From Actinobacillus genomosp. 1 (GTDB lineage Bacteria; Pseudomonadota; Gammaproteobacteria; Enterobacterales; Pasteurellaceae): 64,000 bases of DNA. The first letter of the stretch is position 1. Each line of letters opens with the position of its first letter. The stretch spans positions 940,501-1,004,500 of the forward strand of contig NZ_CP103834.1 of assembly GCF_029774175.1 (NCBI RefSeq), written 5' to 3'. The notes under the pieces are model-generated. The model had not been told where the DNA came from. It ran no database searches and saw only the letters and a program-made list of their open reading frames with translations. This document shows positions 37,101 through 48,287 of this stretch, in pieces. Position numbers and translations under genes: made by a program.

Positions 37101-39054
37101 GAAATACTTCTTCACTTTCATTAGCTTGTTTAGCTGGTTGTATCGGTAATAGTGGAATTACAGGCAAAGTTTGATTCTCTTCTTGCTGATCTAATTTTAC
37201 AAGTTCTTCATCTGAAAGAGAGCTTAACTTCTCATCATTCAATTCTAAGCGTTTTAAATATGCAGCCATTTCCGGAGTAATTTCAGGTACATCTTCTGTT
37301 GGTGCCTCAATACCAAAATATCCCCAAACTGGGCTATCTTTTTTATAAACACCTGCATCTAATGACTTACAATTCTGATTGTCGTCACAATTAACCTGAT
37401 TAGGAGATGCTAATACCTTACTTTTGATTTGATCTGTATCCGTAATAACTTCCAAATTATTCACATTGTATTTGCGCATCCATTTCCATGTACGGCTAAA
37501 TCCGATCCGCTGTAATTCATCAGTACTGATATACGGCAACTTACCGTTGTTATAAGGTTGATCAACTTTAGTTGCCTCTCCCTCCGGCAAAATATAATTC
37601 TTATCGACTTCATTTATAGGACCGACAATTTGTAATTCGGAACGATAGTACTTATTAATATTTTCAATATTCTTAATATTCAGTACCGTATGTCCTACCG
37701 CTTCTATCACACTACTAATATTTTTGAATGAGTCCGCTTGTCCTTCTGCAAGATCTTGCTCATTTAATTCACTACCAAAAACAATATCTCCACCACTATA
37801 AATATAGCCGCCACCTTTTAGGTTTTGATCATAAGTAGCCATTTCATTCGTAATCGTTTTACTTGCTAAATCTAAACTTTTACGAGCCGCAATTGTTGCA
37901 GCTTTACCGCTCTCATCTTGATTAAGAATATTTTCAGCTCCAAGTGCAACATAATCACCATAAATACGGCCGGAACCTTTATTCTCGATCACTTTAGCTT
38001 TAACGACAGTTTTTGACGTATCCTCTTCATTAAAACTATTAATTAAGCCTCTATTTTCAACTTTGTCATTTACCGTGATACGAGTATGCCCTGAACTAAT
38101 ACGACCGTCAGCCGCATTGTTTAAACTTTGCGCCGTTAAGGCTAACTTATCACTAGCTGATAATTTATGATTATTGACCACATTACCAAGCGTCTCGATA
38201 GCAAGTGTGCTTTTTGCATTAATATTATTCTTAGTATTAAAATCATCTTTCTGTTTAATACTTAGCTCTTTAGCTTCTAAATGTCCATCTTCACTGATCG
38301 CTTTAGCCTCAACAGATAATCTCTTTTCTGCTTGGATCTTACCTTCTTTATTTGTCACTATAAGATCAGTTTGATAACCTGAAATCGATAACCCTCCCCA
38401 ACTTAAAATCTCACCAGCCTGATTGTTTACTGCCTTAGCAATATTCAGTAAGCCCTCGCTTTCCAGATAAATACCGCCTTTTTCGTTTTCTAAACGATCC
38501 GAAGTTAGCGTCAGTTTTTGTGCAATAATACCTTGTGTCGGTGTTTTGTCTTGAGCAACAGTACCGTTATTCTCAAAGGTTGGCGTATTCACAACAAGTG
38601 GCGTACCGGCTTCAATTAATGAGCCGTTTTCCGCTACTTTATTATTCAAGATATGTGATGCCGTGATGGTTCCGCCCTGCTGCGTTTGAATAAAACCACC
38701 TTGGTTATCAAGTAACGCTGTATTGATAATAAGTTGCGCTAAACTCTGAATTTTTCCATCCTGAGTATTTGTAAGCTGCTGACCATTGGTATTGATCTGC
38801 TGATTTTCCGTAGAGAAAAGCGTACCCTGCTGATTATTAATTTCAGCCGAATCAATTTGTAATGCTTTTCCGGATAAAATCTGCTCTTGTTGGTTATTCA
38901 AAGCTTGTTTCTGTGCATCTAAAACAAGGTTATCTTGTGCTGTATAAAGCGTTCCTTGCTTATTATCCACTCCGTAAGCGGTTAAATTTAGCTGATTTTT
39001 TGCAGAAATCGTGCCTTGTTGGTTATTCAGTAAGCTTGAGACACTTAAATCCAC
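31099..39054 (-). CDS. cdiA: CdiA/FhaB-family giant exoprotein, C-terminal 2,651 codons (same frame as 39064-40965)
   Basis: In frame with the upstream piece and separated only by TAA at 39064-39066; 39063 is the first base after that stop, and the GTG at 39054 has no visible ribosome site. It holds FHA-type repeats (NNQQGTI, NNQGG patterns), a central non-repeat region near GEGITYNSERFLNDKSW, further hemagglutinin repeats, a pre-toxin region and VENN at 31897-31908. The roughly 265-residue CdiA-CT ends in KSNAKHTKGMPGNRPNAG, IEPRNSLELFRNSV and YSIDSQGNIHQFN; this toxin resembles tails of other polymorphic toxins but I cannot assign its activity. CdiI follows with a 4-bp overlap. If the stop is real, this part is not made except by read-through. 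Confidence 0.85.
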   Translation of the reverse strand: MDLSVSSLLNNQQGTISAKNQLNLTAYGVDNKQGTLYTAQDNLVLDAQKQALNNQQEQILSGKALQIDSAEINNQQGTLFSTENQQINTNGQQLTNTQDGKIQSLAQLIINTALLDNQGGFIQTQQGGTITASHILNNKVAENGSLIEAGTPLVVNTPTFENNGTVAQDKTPTQGIIAQKLTLTSDRLENEKGGIYLESEGLLNIAKAVNNQAGEILSWGGLSISGYQTDLIVTNKEGKIQAEKRLSVEAKAISEDGHLEAKELSIKQKDDFNTKNNINAKSTLAIETLGNVVNNHKLSASDKLALTAQSLNNAADGRISSGHTRITVNDKVENRGLINSFNEEDTSKTVVKAKVIENKGSGRIYGDYVALGAENILNQDESGKAATIAARKSLDLASKTITNEMATYDQNLKGGGYIYSGGDIVFGSELNEQDLAEGQADSFKNISSVIEAVGHTVLNIKNIENINKYYRSELQIVGPINEVDKNYILPEGEATKVDQPYNNGKLPYISTDELQRIGFSRTWKWMRKYNVNNLEVITDTDQIKSKVLASPNQVNCDDNQNCKSLDAGVYKKDSPVWGYFGIEAPTEDVPEITPEMAAYLKRLELNDEKLSSLSDEELVKLDQQEENQTLPVIPLLPIQPAKQANESEEVFQTKLENYRKEKEAYDKAVQAKKDYELMKPLQEWTNKYGDKLKALTEAIDTHNKEIVGDVYDRFWAINVKKEYVKENVTTRTAPAQILSGEGITYNSERFLNDKSWVIAKGIEQVGIGKLENRDDEDAIHQDIEEGNRHFSYTVWRGGHRRYFQRKDNSHGPLMRINETHKDMGIWQERNDITPSEFNGYVNSVDANGISSQGNELALKPLQEDVPKFKELTISAIPTPQDGIEIRSVKADTRLPNQSLYKINPDADSHVLIETDPDFTDRKRWLASDYMYNALRSEHEAVHKRLGDGFYEQRLVREQINKLTGRQFLGEFENFDDQYKALMDAGVTFAQKFNLRPGISLSSNQVAQLTSDIVWLETESVTLPNGQVEQVLVPKVYAVARKGDISGKGTLISADKMNVNTTSLINEGTIAGRNFVKFAADKLVNSGKISGGILQGNVSGDAENNGGVMEANSALFLDVAGNFTHSSTTRDTEIDLDGFKRKQTTLDRKALLHVKDANGTLQVTANNITLNGSDIINDGQGLTYLKAKDQMHLGTVAVGFDEKMGGGNHYRNEAVQDVVVSRVSGNGNVTLVANTLTAEGAELGAKERLAALAENDLVLGTALRSGEYEEYHKYKKRNAFGSSSLETEKTRDVTSHKGSVLAAKDVYLDSRKGNLDLTAAEIIALNDITAFAEKDIILGAAENTETKSEKEIRQSSGLSASKSRGVASVGYSKNKSDMRDKNVATSIATTVLNSVSGNLTISSIHGDVTSNAARMNAGRDIAIEGNNVHLNAMTEHENNQFSYKSKSTGFGVSAVYNPVQVVKDNFGEQASQGSAAGVIGKILTAADAASKTANQLMNPGSPYFKTQKIELNKDTQKETAVIGHVDAGGNLSITAREGDITSQGSQLSAKGDGSLSAKEDIQLDVATSSTSQNNRSTRKGIELNASKGGGIYSEKDLGEGDTVTEQASVLSFGGNSSVTAKQGDVRLAGTQLVSEGDNRISAGGDVVLTTVEKRVGQSTSSKKHHIGEAVVSETERFGGYHRQLSSESHDSVSHSGATIASLNGNVDIEAGNDFHQTSGQILAKKRIDIEAEKVTFDVAHNTGTSSSHKSDLKMGTFARVGSPIIDLVQAVESAIENKEANDRVRAAQALGVAAKGYSAYANAAAGGALLRVEAGTGYRHSRERMESAQSEAQGNVVNAQHISVKSRSGDIQAKQTDFVSRDSEGNRLADSSITLDAHKDLIVESSQSTAKQKGKQQSSGFEVGAGVAVGAQTGAYIYVQGGFTKGKQDEQHVVQNNSHLDSETITLKSGGDTTLAGAVAKGKTINADVGGTLTVESRQDEHHSKSSSVGAGGRVQVALGTAWGGSGYGNASSGKSNSKQVVEQSGLFAEEGGYHVNADHVQLNGGAIASTNPTKSELSTNTLAFKDIENESESKALTGGMSVSANLNKLGNAEATSKEGAKQQADLAKLTGTTQSNGIKPTVPMYDSESDSSVTKATLTEGKITLNKDSQPTETTAQALGLNTDLNQANKQVEATFDIKQKLKDQQVLSAAVGDIGAAAQAYTESKAKELNQEAEELEKAGKIAEAIQKKEEAEKWQTSGEHKRKVDAVTTAISLAIAGKPTEAVVAGAASPYVNQAIKQLTEQSETANIAAHVLWGAIEAELAGGKASTGAVAAGAAEIGARVLTQGLYEKEPHELTTEEKEEVLALSKALAGLASGAVNGSSSVETLNAVSTGVEVAKNAVENNALSSKDVAALYRDIRKAIENGEDVEAVYKHYRQLSQAQREALLSDCGESCRLPVEGMLGNATELAVDYSGLIWGWMSGLSTEERSRFLTLVEEENTKSINALKARHSFAENALEFGVNAAQIVGKEQLGHKPTQVDFAKKSNKVDRGSAIPYPNPEKVQIADKEVTYKSNAKHTKGMPGNRPNAGIEPRNSLELFRNSVVDGKKRYSIDSQGNIHQFNSNKEGTEWHWAGRTGRDQPASQILDTKNISNDILKKLGTTEKEVRKK

Positions 39055-39063
39055 GCTACTGTT

Positions 39064-40965
39064 TTAGCTGGCAATCACACCTTGTTGGTTGGTTAATTGT
39101 TGGCTGTTAACCGTTTGGGTTTGATTGCTTACGAGATAACCTAACTTGTTATTCAGTGCTTGAGTTTTGATGTCCATTTCCGCATTCGAAACTAAACGCC
39201 CTTTCGTATTATCAAGCTGTTCCGCTCTAACAGTAAATTTACATTGTGTTTTTATCGCACCGCCTTGGTTATTTATCGTTTGGGCTTTCAAGGCAAAGTC
39301 TTGCTCACCGGTTTGTTCCCATACTGCATTTCGGGTATTTAAGTCGGTTTGTGTCGTTTGAATACGTTTTGCACTGACATGACTACTTTCGGTAGATAAA
39401 GTTTTAGGCGTGTTTAAACGCAGCGTCTCTTTGGCACTGAGTTTGGCTTGGTTTGCTTGAATATCGCCCGTTTTAGCATGAACATCAATTCTGTTGGCAC
39501 TGGTTTGGCTTTTGTTTAAATCGGCTTTGTCCGTCTTGATTTGTAGCGTACCGCTTGCAATATTTTTGCCATTTAACACCGCTTGTTGGCGTGTAGTAAT
39601 ATGAATATCTTTGCCGTTATCCGCTTGTGCTGAGAGTTGACGAGTCTCCCCCTGTTTCGAACTTTGAATATCCACACCGGCAGCAATCAGTGACGATTCA
39701 CTCGCTTCAATATGGTCGGCATCAAAGCTAATTTTTCCTTTCGCAATAGTTTCACCGCTTTGACGAATGTCATTTGCCGCTCGTTGTTGGATATCGCCTT
39801 GTCGTGCTACAATTGAGCCGTGTTGTTGGATATCCGCTTGGCTAGTTAAAACGATATTGCCTTGGTTGGTTTCCAATTTTCCGTGGTTTTCAATGCCTTT
39901 TGTACCTGCAAGTTGTACTTCTTTTTGGGCGTTAAATGTACCTCGATTGACAATTCTGCCTTGACTGTCAATTTTTAAAGTTTCGCTACTTGCACCAATA
40001 TGTCCGGCATTGCGAACACCTATGCCGTTCTCCGTGCCGATAAGGTGGATTTTGCCCGAGTACATTCCTCCTAATTCACCCACATCCACCGCAAATTTAG
40101 GTTGATTTTCGCCTGCAAGCGGTTGATTTGTGTGAATAATTTGCAATTCTTCCGTATTATTCGACCGCTTGATAGTATTTTTACCCGTCACAACTTTGGT
40201 TTCTTTCTTCGACCAAATACCGGCGTTTACTTCCGCTTCACGAGCCAAAATCTCGGTATAGTCCACACGGCTATTATCCAAACCTTTGCCTAAAACGCTG
40301 ACCTTACCTTTTTCCACCACAAAACTGTCGAGATGACCATTTTTAACTTGCGGTTTACCAGTGGTTAGCGTGGCTCGATCGGAGTTAATCACGCCACAAC
40401 CTGCACAATGAATCCCGTTCGGGTTGGCAATAATCACATCAGCTTTTTTGCCTGCCACTTCCACATAGCCTTTTAATACACTCGGATTATTTGAAGTGAC
40501 TTCATTTAAAATAACCTTGGCTTCACCACGGGCAAGATAGGGGTTACCTTGTACCCAACCGCCTTGTTGCGTTTGGGTATTGGTGCGACTGTTGTTCAGA
40601 ACGGCACCTTTGGTATCGACACTAAATTGATTGTATTTATTGTGCGATAAACCTTTATCATTCGGCGTTTGGATATTAACCTGAGGTAAACCGTTGGCAG
40701 TTTGTAACACAATCGGTTGTTGGTTTTTCGGTGCGGTTTTATCCGCTTGAATAATCAAAGTTTCCGCAAGGACATTATCAGAAAACGCCACAAAACCTAA
40801 CGCACAAAAGAGGCTAAAGGTAAGCGGTCGCATTTTGGCAAAAATTTGCGAAAGCGAGAATGAGGATTGTTCAGTAGACTTACCTTCGGACTTGGCAAGC
40901 TCTGACACGACCACTAAACGTTGTAAAGTCTTGCTGAAAATGACACAGAAACATTGTTTATTCAT
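39064..40965 (-). CDS. cdiA: CdiA/FhaB-family exoprotein, N-terminal 633 codons, ended by an in-frame TAA
   Basis: Starts MNKQCFCVIFSKTLQRLVVV, an extended signal peptide region, followed by a signal core (LFCALGFVAFSDNVLA). The TPS secretion domain (about residues 70-330) has NPNGIHCAGCGVIN and QFSVDTKGAVLNN, required for recognition by the TpsB partner. FHA-type repeats follow. The frame ends GVIAS, TAA, then continues NSSVDLSVSSLLNNQQG in the same frame, so a single-base nonsense change (for example CAA to TAA) is likely. cdiB lies 18 bp upstream, so the two form one operon. AGGA precedes the ATG. Confidence 0.88.
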   Translation of the reverse strand: MNKQCFCVIFSKTLQRLVVVSELAKSEGKSTEQSSFSLSQIFAKMRPLTFSLFCALGFVAFSDNVLAETLIIQADKTAPKNQQPIVLQTANGLPQVNIQTPNDKGLSHNKYNQFSVDTKGAVLNNSRTNTQTQQGGWVQGNPYLARGEAKVILNEVTSNNPSVLKGYVEVAGKKADVIIANPNGIHCAGCGVINSDRATLTTGKPQVKNGHLDSFVVEKGKVSVLGKGLDNSRVDYTEILAREAEVNAGIWSKKETKVVTGKNTIKRSNNTEELQIIHTNQPLAGENQPKFAVDVGELGGMYSGKIHLIGTENGIGVRNAGHIGASSETLKIDSQGRIVNRGTFNAQKEVQLAGTKGIENHGKLETNQGNIVLTSQADIQQHGSIVARQGDIQQRAANDIRQSGETIAKGKISFDADHIEASESSLIAAGVDIQSSKQGETRQLSAQADNGKDIHITTRQQAVLNGKNIASGTLQIKTDKADLNKSQTSANRIDVHAKTGDIQANQAKLSAKETLRLNTPKTLSTESSHVSAKRIQTTQTDLNTRNAVWEQTGEQDFALKAQTINNQGGAIKTQCKFTVRAEQLDNTKGRLVSNAEMDIKTQALNNKLGYLVSNQTQTVNSQQLTNQQGVIAS

Positions 40966-40983
40966 TTTTTATCCTGTTCAAAA

Positions 40984-42735
40984 CTAGAAATGGTAATTTA
41001 AGTTAAAACCGGCAACTGTATTCGAGGTTTTAAAACCTGCCGGTTTACGAAGCGGTTTACCGACAAAAATATCGTAGCTAAAACGGCTAAAACCACCGCG
41101 TAAGCCGAGTACCGTCCCCATCAAATGATGCCCTAATCTACTTTCCGCATCTCTGCCCATTACTCGACCGCCGTCTAATGCCAAATAAAGTTGCTGTCCC
41201 CAACGATTCACATTCCAAGCGAATTCGTTACGCCATAACCAACCACGCTCACCTGAAAGCGTAAGTTCTCCATCAAAGCCTCGCACGGTGTAGCGTCCAC
41301 CAATACTAAAACGGTCTTGTGCAATTAACGGGTTTTTATTCCATTGCGCATTCCAACCGGTATTAAATTGCCACGCTTGCTCTCCCAGCATAAACGGTTG
41401 TGTAAAATCAATAGAAGCCGTGATAATTTGCGGACGTGAAGTCCCCTCATTCCAAAGCTCTTCCGGTGCGGATAATGCCCCTCTTGCGCCCGTTCCACGT
41501 TTATAACTTCCTGATAATTCTAAAGTCGCATCGCCTAGATATTCTTTATGTGAAATACCGGCCTCCCAACCTGCCATACGGCGTTTTTGTACGTCAATTT
41601 CTCCACCGTCAATATAGTTTTGTGATTGGCGAGACCAAAAACCGCCTGATATAGACGTTTTACGTTTACTATCTCGATAAAGTAAATAAGAAAGGGTGGC
41701 TTTAGTGGTATTACTTTTGCCTGAGTAAATATAATTATTATCAAATGCTCCAAAGACCTCTTGGCGATAACGGTTATAGCTCAGAGAAGCAGATAAGGTC
41801 CAATAACCGAAAGGGATAGAATAATAGAAAGAGAGGTTTTTATTGGCTCGCTCGCCTTTATCATCATTGTTCGTTTTCAGGCTGTGCGTAAAAGAAGTGT
41901 AGAAAAGGTCATTAGCGGAAAACAGATTATCAAAGGAAAACGTACCGTTTGCCTGATATTTTCCGGTTGAAGTCGAACCGGCATCATCTAGCCCGACACT
42001 CAGTCGGAATGGAAATCCTTGCGCATAATGGATTTTTAAATCGCTGTCGCCTACGGAAGCCAATTCATCTTCACTTGGTAAAATCTCAATATTCGCTTCT
42101 GCCGTCGGCACGCGTTTTAGATTTTCTAAAGACTGCTCAATATCACGTACATTGAGCAAATTCCCCTTTTCAAAGGTAAAGGCGGTTAAAGCATGTAGTT
42201 TAGTAAAGCGAGGTACAACACCGCTATCCGCTATAATCGTATTACGCACTTTCCCCAAAATGACGGTTAAATTTAACTTACCACCACGTAAATCTTGCTC
42301 TTCCGTCACCACTCGGGTCGTCACATAACCTTGCTCAATAATATTATTTTGCACCTGCTTCATTAAAATGCCTAAACCCTCACCTCCAAGGCAATGTGGT
42401 AGAGTAAGTTTTAAATCGTGTGCGGCTTTATCTAATGCCCATTGGAATTGGCTGGTTGAAGTGCTTGAACCGTAATCGGTCAATGAAATGTAGTGGATAG
42501 GATAACAAGGGGATTCTTGTTTTAAAAACGAAAAAGGTTGTTGAACGTTCGTGTCTAAACGAACATCCGCTGAGACTTGTAGTTGTTTATCTTTTGATTG
42601 TTGATATTGCTGTTGCCTTTGTTGTTGTGTAGCATCCAGTTGATTTAACTCTGATAAACTCGAATATTGATTCGCCGAAACGCTAATTGAAACAGCAGCG
42701 AGTGGTATGTTAAGAAATTTTGGTTGGAAGTACAT
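40984..42735 (-). CDS. cdiB: CdiB/TpsB outer-membrane transporter
   Basis: 583 residues, the usual TpsB length. After an N-terminal signal and a Gln-rich linker come the POTRA region (FTFEKGNLLNVRDIEQSLENL) and a 16-strand barrel with the family motif VRGFDGELTLSGERGWLWRN (about residues 480-499, loop 6). It threads the CdiA exoprotein across the outer membrane. ATG at 42735 has an AGG site. It heads the island and lies 18 bp before cdiA; purR diverges upstream. Confidence 0.93.
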   Translation of the reverse strand: MYFQPKFLNIPLAAVSISVSANQYSSLSELNQLDATQQQRQQQYQQSKDKQLQVSADVRLDTNVQQPFSFLKQESPCYPIHYISLTDYGSSTSTSQFQWALDKAAHDLKLTLPHCLGGEGLGILMKQVQNNIIEQGYVTTRVVTEEQDLRGGKLNLTVILGKVRNTIIADSGVVPRFTKLHALTAFTFEKGNLLNVRDIEQSLENLKRVPTAEANIEILPSEDELASVGDSDLKIHYAQGFPFRLSVGLDDAGSTSTGKYQANGTFSFDNLFSANDLFYTSFTHSLKTNNDDKGERANKNLSFYYSIPFGYWTLSASLSYNRYRQEVFGAFDNNYIYSGKSNTTKATLSYLLYRDSKRKTSISGGFWSRQSQNYIDGGEIDVQKRRMAGWEAGISHKEYLGDATLELSGSYKRGTGARGALSAPEELWNEGTSRPQIITASIDFTQPFMLGEQAWQFNTGWNAQWNKNPLIAQDRFSIGGRYTVRGFDGELTLSGERGWLWRNEFAWNVNRWGQQLYLALDGGRVMGRDAESRLGHHLMGTVLGLRGGFSRFSYDIFVGKPLRKPAGFKTSNTVAGFNLNYHF

Positions 42736-43017
42736 TATGTTTACCTAGTTCCATTTTAATTTATGGATTAAATTCTATATTATTAAAAGTGTTTAAATGA
42801 AGATTAGATAATTATAAACCCCAGGATAACATCTGTTCAAAATTAATTATTGTTGAATACCCCGTATCAAGTCTGATCAGACCATTACACCTATTTTTTC
42901 TCTTATTTTTTACTCTCTTTATTCTTTACATATTTATTTTAAGAATTTTCTCTCTTAGCTGAGTAATTTTCGTTATAATAAGAGTTTATTTTTATATTAA
43001 AAAGAGAACAAAAAATT
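42736..43017. promoter_or_regulatory. Divergent cdiB/purR intergenic region with 12-bp palindrome
   Basis: AT-rich region that must hold the promoters of cdiB and purR. GTCTGATCAGAC (42871-42882) is a perfect 12-bp palindrome near its middle and a candidate operator. No classical PurR site (ACGCAAACGTTTGCGT type) is visible. Confidence 0.4.
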
Positions 43018-44028
43018 ATGGCTACAATTAAAGACGTTGCTAAATTAGCCGGTGTTTCAACTACCACCGTTTCACATGTAATTAATAAAACCCGTTTTGT
43101 AGCAGAAGATACCAGTAAAGCTGTTTGGGATGCCATCCAACAATTAAATTATTCCCCGAGTGCCGTTGCTCGTAGTTTAAAAGTCAATACTACGAAATCC
43201 ATCGGTATGATCATCACGACCAGTGAAGCGCCTTACTTTGCTGAAATCGTGTTAGCGGTAGAAGAACATTGTTATCAGCAAGGTTATTCTCTTTTCTTAT
43301 GTAATACTCAAAATGAACCGGAAAAGATTCAAAACCACCTCGATATGTTAATTAAAAAACGAGTGGACGGTGTGTTGGTAATGTGTTCCGAATATACTCG
43401 CGATTCTTTAGAATTATTTAACGGTACAAATATTCCAATGGTGGTTATGGATTGGGGTAAAGCCGATAATCATAGCGATCGTATTTTGGATAATAGCTTT
43501 GAAGGAGGATACTTAGCTACCCAACATTTAATTGAAAACGGTCATAAAGATATCGGCGTTATCGCCGGTCACCTAAGCAAAACCCTTTCCAAAGAACGTT
43601 ACGAAGGTTTCTTAAAAGCGATGCACGAAGCAAATTTACCTGTGCACCAAGAATGGATTTATGAAGGCGACTTCGAACCGGAAAGCGGTTTTGAGCAAAT
43701 GAATAATTTATTACGTTTGGAAAAATTACCGACCGCGATTTTTTGTTTCAGCGATACGATTGCATTAGGCGCCATTTCGGCATTAAGCGAAAAAGGATTG
43801 TCCGTGCCGCACGATATGTCAATTATCGGATACGATAATATTCATTCGTCACGCTTTTATTCTCCGCCGCTCACGACAATCCATCAATCTAAATCGCGTT
43901 TAGGTGTAAAAGCACTCAATATCTTACTTGAACGAATTAAAATAGATAAAACGCAATATCAGCCTCAAACGATTGAGTTTCATCCCGAATTAGTTTTACG
44001 TCGTTCCGTGAGAAACTTAAATAAATAA
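43018..44028 (+). CDS. purR: HTH-type purine repressor PurR
   Basis: 336 residues, LacI/GalR family. The N-terminal HTH with hinge ([20 protein letters not shown], ending near residue 56, SAVARSLK) precedes a periplasmic-binding-like co-repressor domain ([19 protein letters not shown] to [12 protein letters not shown]). PurR with hypoxanthine or guanine represses purine synthesis genes; purB at 49-50 kb is a plausible target. dedA follows by 23 bp, the order also known in Haemophilus. Confidence 0.93.
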   Translation: MATIKDVAKLAGVSTTTVSHVINKTRFVAEDTSKAVWDAIQQLNYSPSAVARSLKVNTTKSIGMIITTSEAPYFAEIVLAVEEHCYQQGYSLFLCNTQNEPEKIQNHLDMLIKKRVDGVLVMCSEYTRDSLELFNGTNIPMVVMDWGKADNHSDRILDNSFEGGYLATQHLIENGHKDIGVIAGHLSKTLSKERYEGFLKAMHEANLPVHQEWIYEGDFEPESGFEQMNNLLRLEKLPTAIFCFSDTIALGAISALSEKGLSVPHDMSIIGYDNIHSSRFYSPPLTTIHQSKSRLGVKALNILLERIKIDKTQYQPQTIEFHPELVLRRSVRNLNK

Positions 44029-44051
44029 TCCCAGTTAGAGAAGGAGCAAAT

Positions 44052-44654
44052 ATGGAATTTTTAATCAGCTTTTTCAGTAGCTATGGCTATTGGGCTGTAT
44101 TTTTGGTTTTGTTGGCTTGTGGCTTCGGCGTACCGATTCCGGAAGATATTACTTTGGTTTCCGGCGGCGTGATTTCAGGCTTAGGCTATACCAACGTACA
44201 TTGGATGTTAGTGGTAAGTATGTTCGGTGTATTAATCGGTGATAGTACCATGTATTGGTTAGGCCGTATTTACGGTGAAAAAATTCGCCAGTTTCCGTTA
44301 ATTCGTAATATCGTGACTGAAGAACGTTACCAAATGGTGCAGGAACGTTTTGAAAAACAAGGCAACCGCTTATTATTCTTAGCGCGTTTCTTACCGGGGT
44401 TACGTGCGGTGGTGTATCTGGTATCCGGTATTACTCGTCGTGTAAGTTATACTCGTTTCGTGTTGGTTGATTTCTGTGCGGCGATTATTTCCGTGCCGAT
44501 TTGGGTCTATTTAGGCGATTACGGCGCACAAAACCTCGATTGGCTACACGAACAAGTAAAAAACGGACAGCATATTATTTTTGCCGGTTTAGGTGTGATT
44601 GCCATCTATGTAGGCTGGAAATGGCGTAAATCTCGTAAAAATAAACAAGCTTAA
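44052..44654 (+). CDS. DedA family membrane protein
   Basis: 200 residues with about five membrane segments. DedA signatures are visible: ACGFGVPIPEDITLVSGG near residues 22-39 and RFLPGLRAVVYLVSG near 112-126, a conserved re-entrant motif with Glu/Asp and Arg. DedA proteins flip undecaprenyl phosphate or phospholipids and affect proton-motive-force homeostasis. AAGGAG precedes the ATG. It is probably co-transcribed with purR and ends in a USS-stem terminator. Confidence 0.9.
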   Translation: MEFLISFFSSYGYWAVFLVLLACGFGVPIPEDITLVSGGVISGLGYTNVHWMLVVSMFGVLIGDSTMYWLGRIYGEKIRQFPLIRNIVTEERYQMVQERFEKQGNRLLFLARFLPGLRAVVYLVSGITRRVSYTRFVLVDFCAAIISVPIWVYLGDYGAQNLDWLHEQVKNGQHIIFAGLGVIAIYVGWKWRKSRKNKQA

Positions 44655-44661
44655 TTTGATG

Positions 44662-44691
44662 AAAAAGACCGCTTACAAGCGGTCTTTTTTT
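44662..44691 (+). terminator. Terminator of dedA built from two USS cores
   Basis: AAAAGACCGCTT (44663-44674) pairs with AAGCGGTCTTTT (44677-44688), followed by further T. Both arms carry the AAGCGGTC core. Confidence 0.88.
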
Positions 44692-44705
44692 GCTTAAAAT
44701 TTGCA

Positions 44706-44737
44706 AAAAGAAACCCCAAAGCAAAACTTTGAGGTTT
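44706..44737 (-). terminator. Terminator of gyrB
   Basis: AAACCCCAAAG (44711-44721) pairs with CTTTGAGGTTT (44727-44737) with one mismatch; on the minus strand TTTCTTTTT follows. Confidence 0.7.
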
Positions 44738-44756
44738 GATTTAGTTTATTTACAAA

Positions 44757-47192
<2,436 letters not shown>

Positions 47193-47356
47193 TTATTCCT
47201 ATACTTTATGAAATGGAAAAGGCTTTATTCTTAAATAAATTTAAAGCCAAAAATTATTGGGATTATAGCAGAAAAATGCGGAAAAGTATTGAAAACAAGC
47301 GGTTAAAAAAGGAGGGAAATTTGTAAACTTGGGAAATCAAAAAGCGGCTAACTTTT

Positions 47357-47392
47357 CTTGGCAAAAATCTCAGAAAATTTAACCGCTTGAAC
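47357..47392. other. USS-like sequences between ubiA and gyrB
   Basis: The 216-bp gap between gyrB and ubiA holds ACAAGCGGTT near 47294 and an AGCGGCTAA / TTTAACCGCTTG imperfect inverted pair near 47353-47391, which may terminate ubiA. No gene is seen. Confidence 0.4.
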
Positions 47393-47405
47393 TTAACTTA
47401 GCTCA

Positions 47406-48287
47406 TTAAGCATAGATGCCAACTAAAATGGCTAAAAATACACCTAAACCGAAATAGTGATTATTTAAAAATGCTTTAAAACATTTTTCTCTTTCTCTCT
47501 GTTTAGTTAGCCAACATTGATAACTAAACAAACTTGCACTCAACGCCAATACTACAAAATAGCCCCAATGGTATTGGCTTACCCAGCCAAAAACGACTAA
47601 CAGCACTAGCGCAATAAATTGCAATAAGGCAATGATTTTATTGTCGTATTGGGCAAACAAAATCGCCGTGGATTTTACCCCGATACGCAGATCATCATCA
47701 CGATCAACCATTGCATATTGCGTATCATAGGCGACCGTCCAGAAAATATTGGCAAAAAATAACAGCCAACATTCCAACGGCAGCGATTCACTTACCGCAC
47801 TATACGCCATCGGAATCGCCCAACCGAATGCCATACCCAATACCACTTGCGGTAAATGGGTAAAACGTTTCATAAACGGATAAATAATCGCTAACGCTAC
47901 CGCCACAAACGACAACAGGAAAGTATATCGGTTAAGCAATAAATCTAAAACAAAAGCGATACACAGCAGCAATACGAACAGTATTTTCGCTTCCGTAGTT
48001 GTTACTCGTCCGGTCGCAAGCGGACGCTGCGAGGTACGCTTCACTTCACCGTCAATATGGCGATCGGCATAATCGTTAATCACACAGCCCGCCGCCCGCA
48101 TCACAATTACGCCTAACACGAAAATCACGAGTACGGACAAAGGTGGAACACCGCCGGCGGCGGCAAATAACGCCCACAATGTCGGATGAAGTAAAAGCAA
48201 TGTACCGATTGGCTTATCAAAACGCATAAGTTGCGCATACGCCAACCATTTATTCCGAGAAAAATGTTGTTGAAAAAAAGTTGTCAT
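47406..48287 (-). CDS. ubiA: 4-hydroxybenzoate octaprenyltransferase
   Basis: 293 residues with eight to nine membrane segments. Prenyltransferase motifs: [20 protein letters not shown] at about residues 23-42, the Asp-rich [20 protein letters not shown] near 71-90 and the second motif [20 protein letters not shown]. It joins the prenyl chain to 4-hydroxybenzoate in ubiquinone synthesis at the inner membrane. It directly follows glpR with a one-base TAATG overlap. Confidence 0.95.
   Translation of the reverse strand: MTTFFQQHFSRNKWLAYAQLMRFDKPIGTLLLLHPTLWALFAAAGGVPPLSVLVIFVLGVIVMRAAGCVINDYADRHIDGEVKRTSQRPLATGRVTTTEAKILFVLLLCIAFVLDLLLNRYTFLLSFVAVALAIIYPFMKRFTHLPQVVLGMAFGWAIPMAYSAVSESLPLECWLLFFANIFWTVAYDTQYAMVDRDDDLRIGVKSTAILFAQYDNKIIALLQFIALVLLVVFGWVSQYHWGYFVVLALSASLFSYQCWLTKQREREKCFKAFLNNHYFGLGVFLAILVGIYA

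Noticed and set aside
31593..38374. Many plus-strand open frames across cdiA
   Set aside because: They are shadows of the long repetitive minus-strand frame and show no ribosome sites or recognisable domains.
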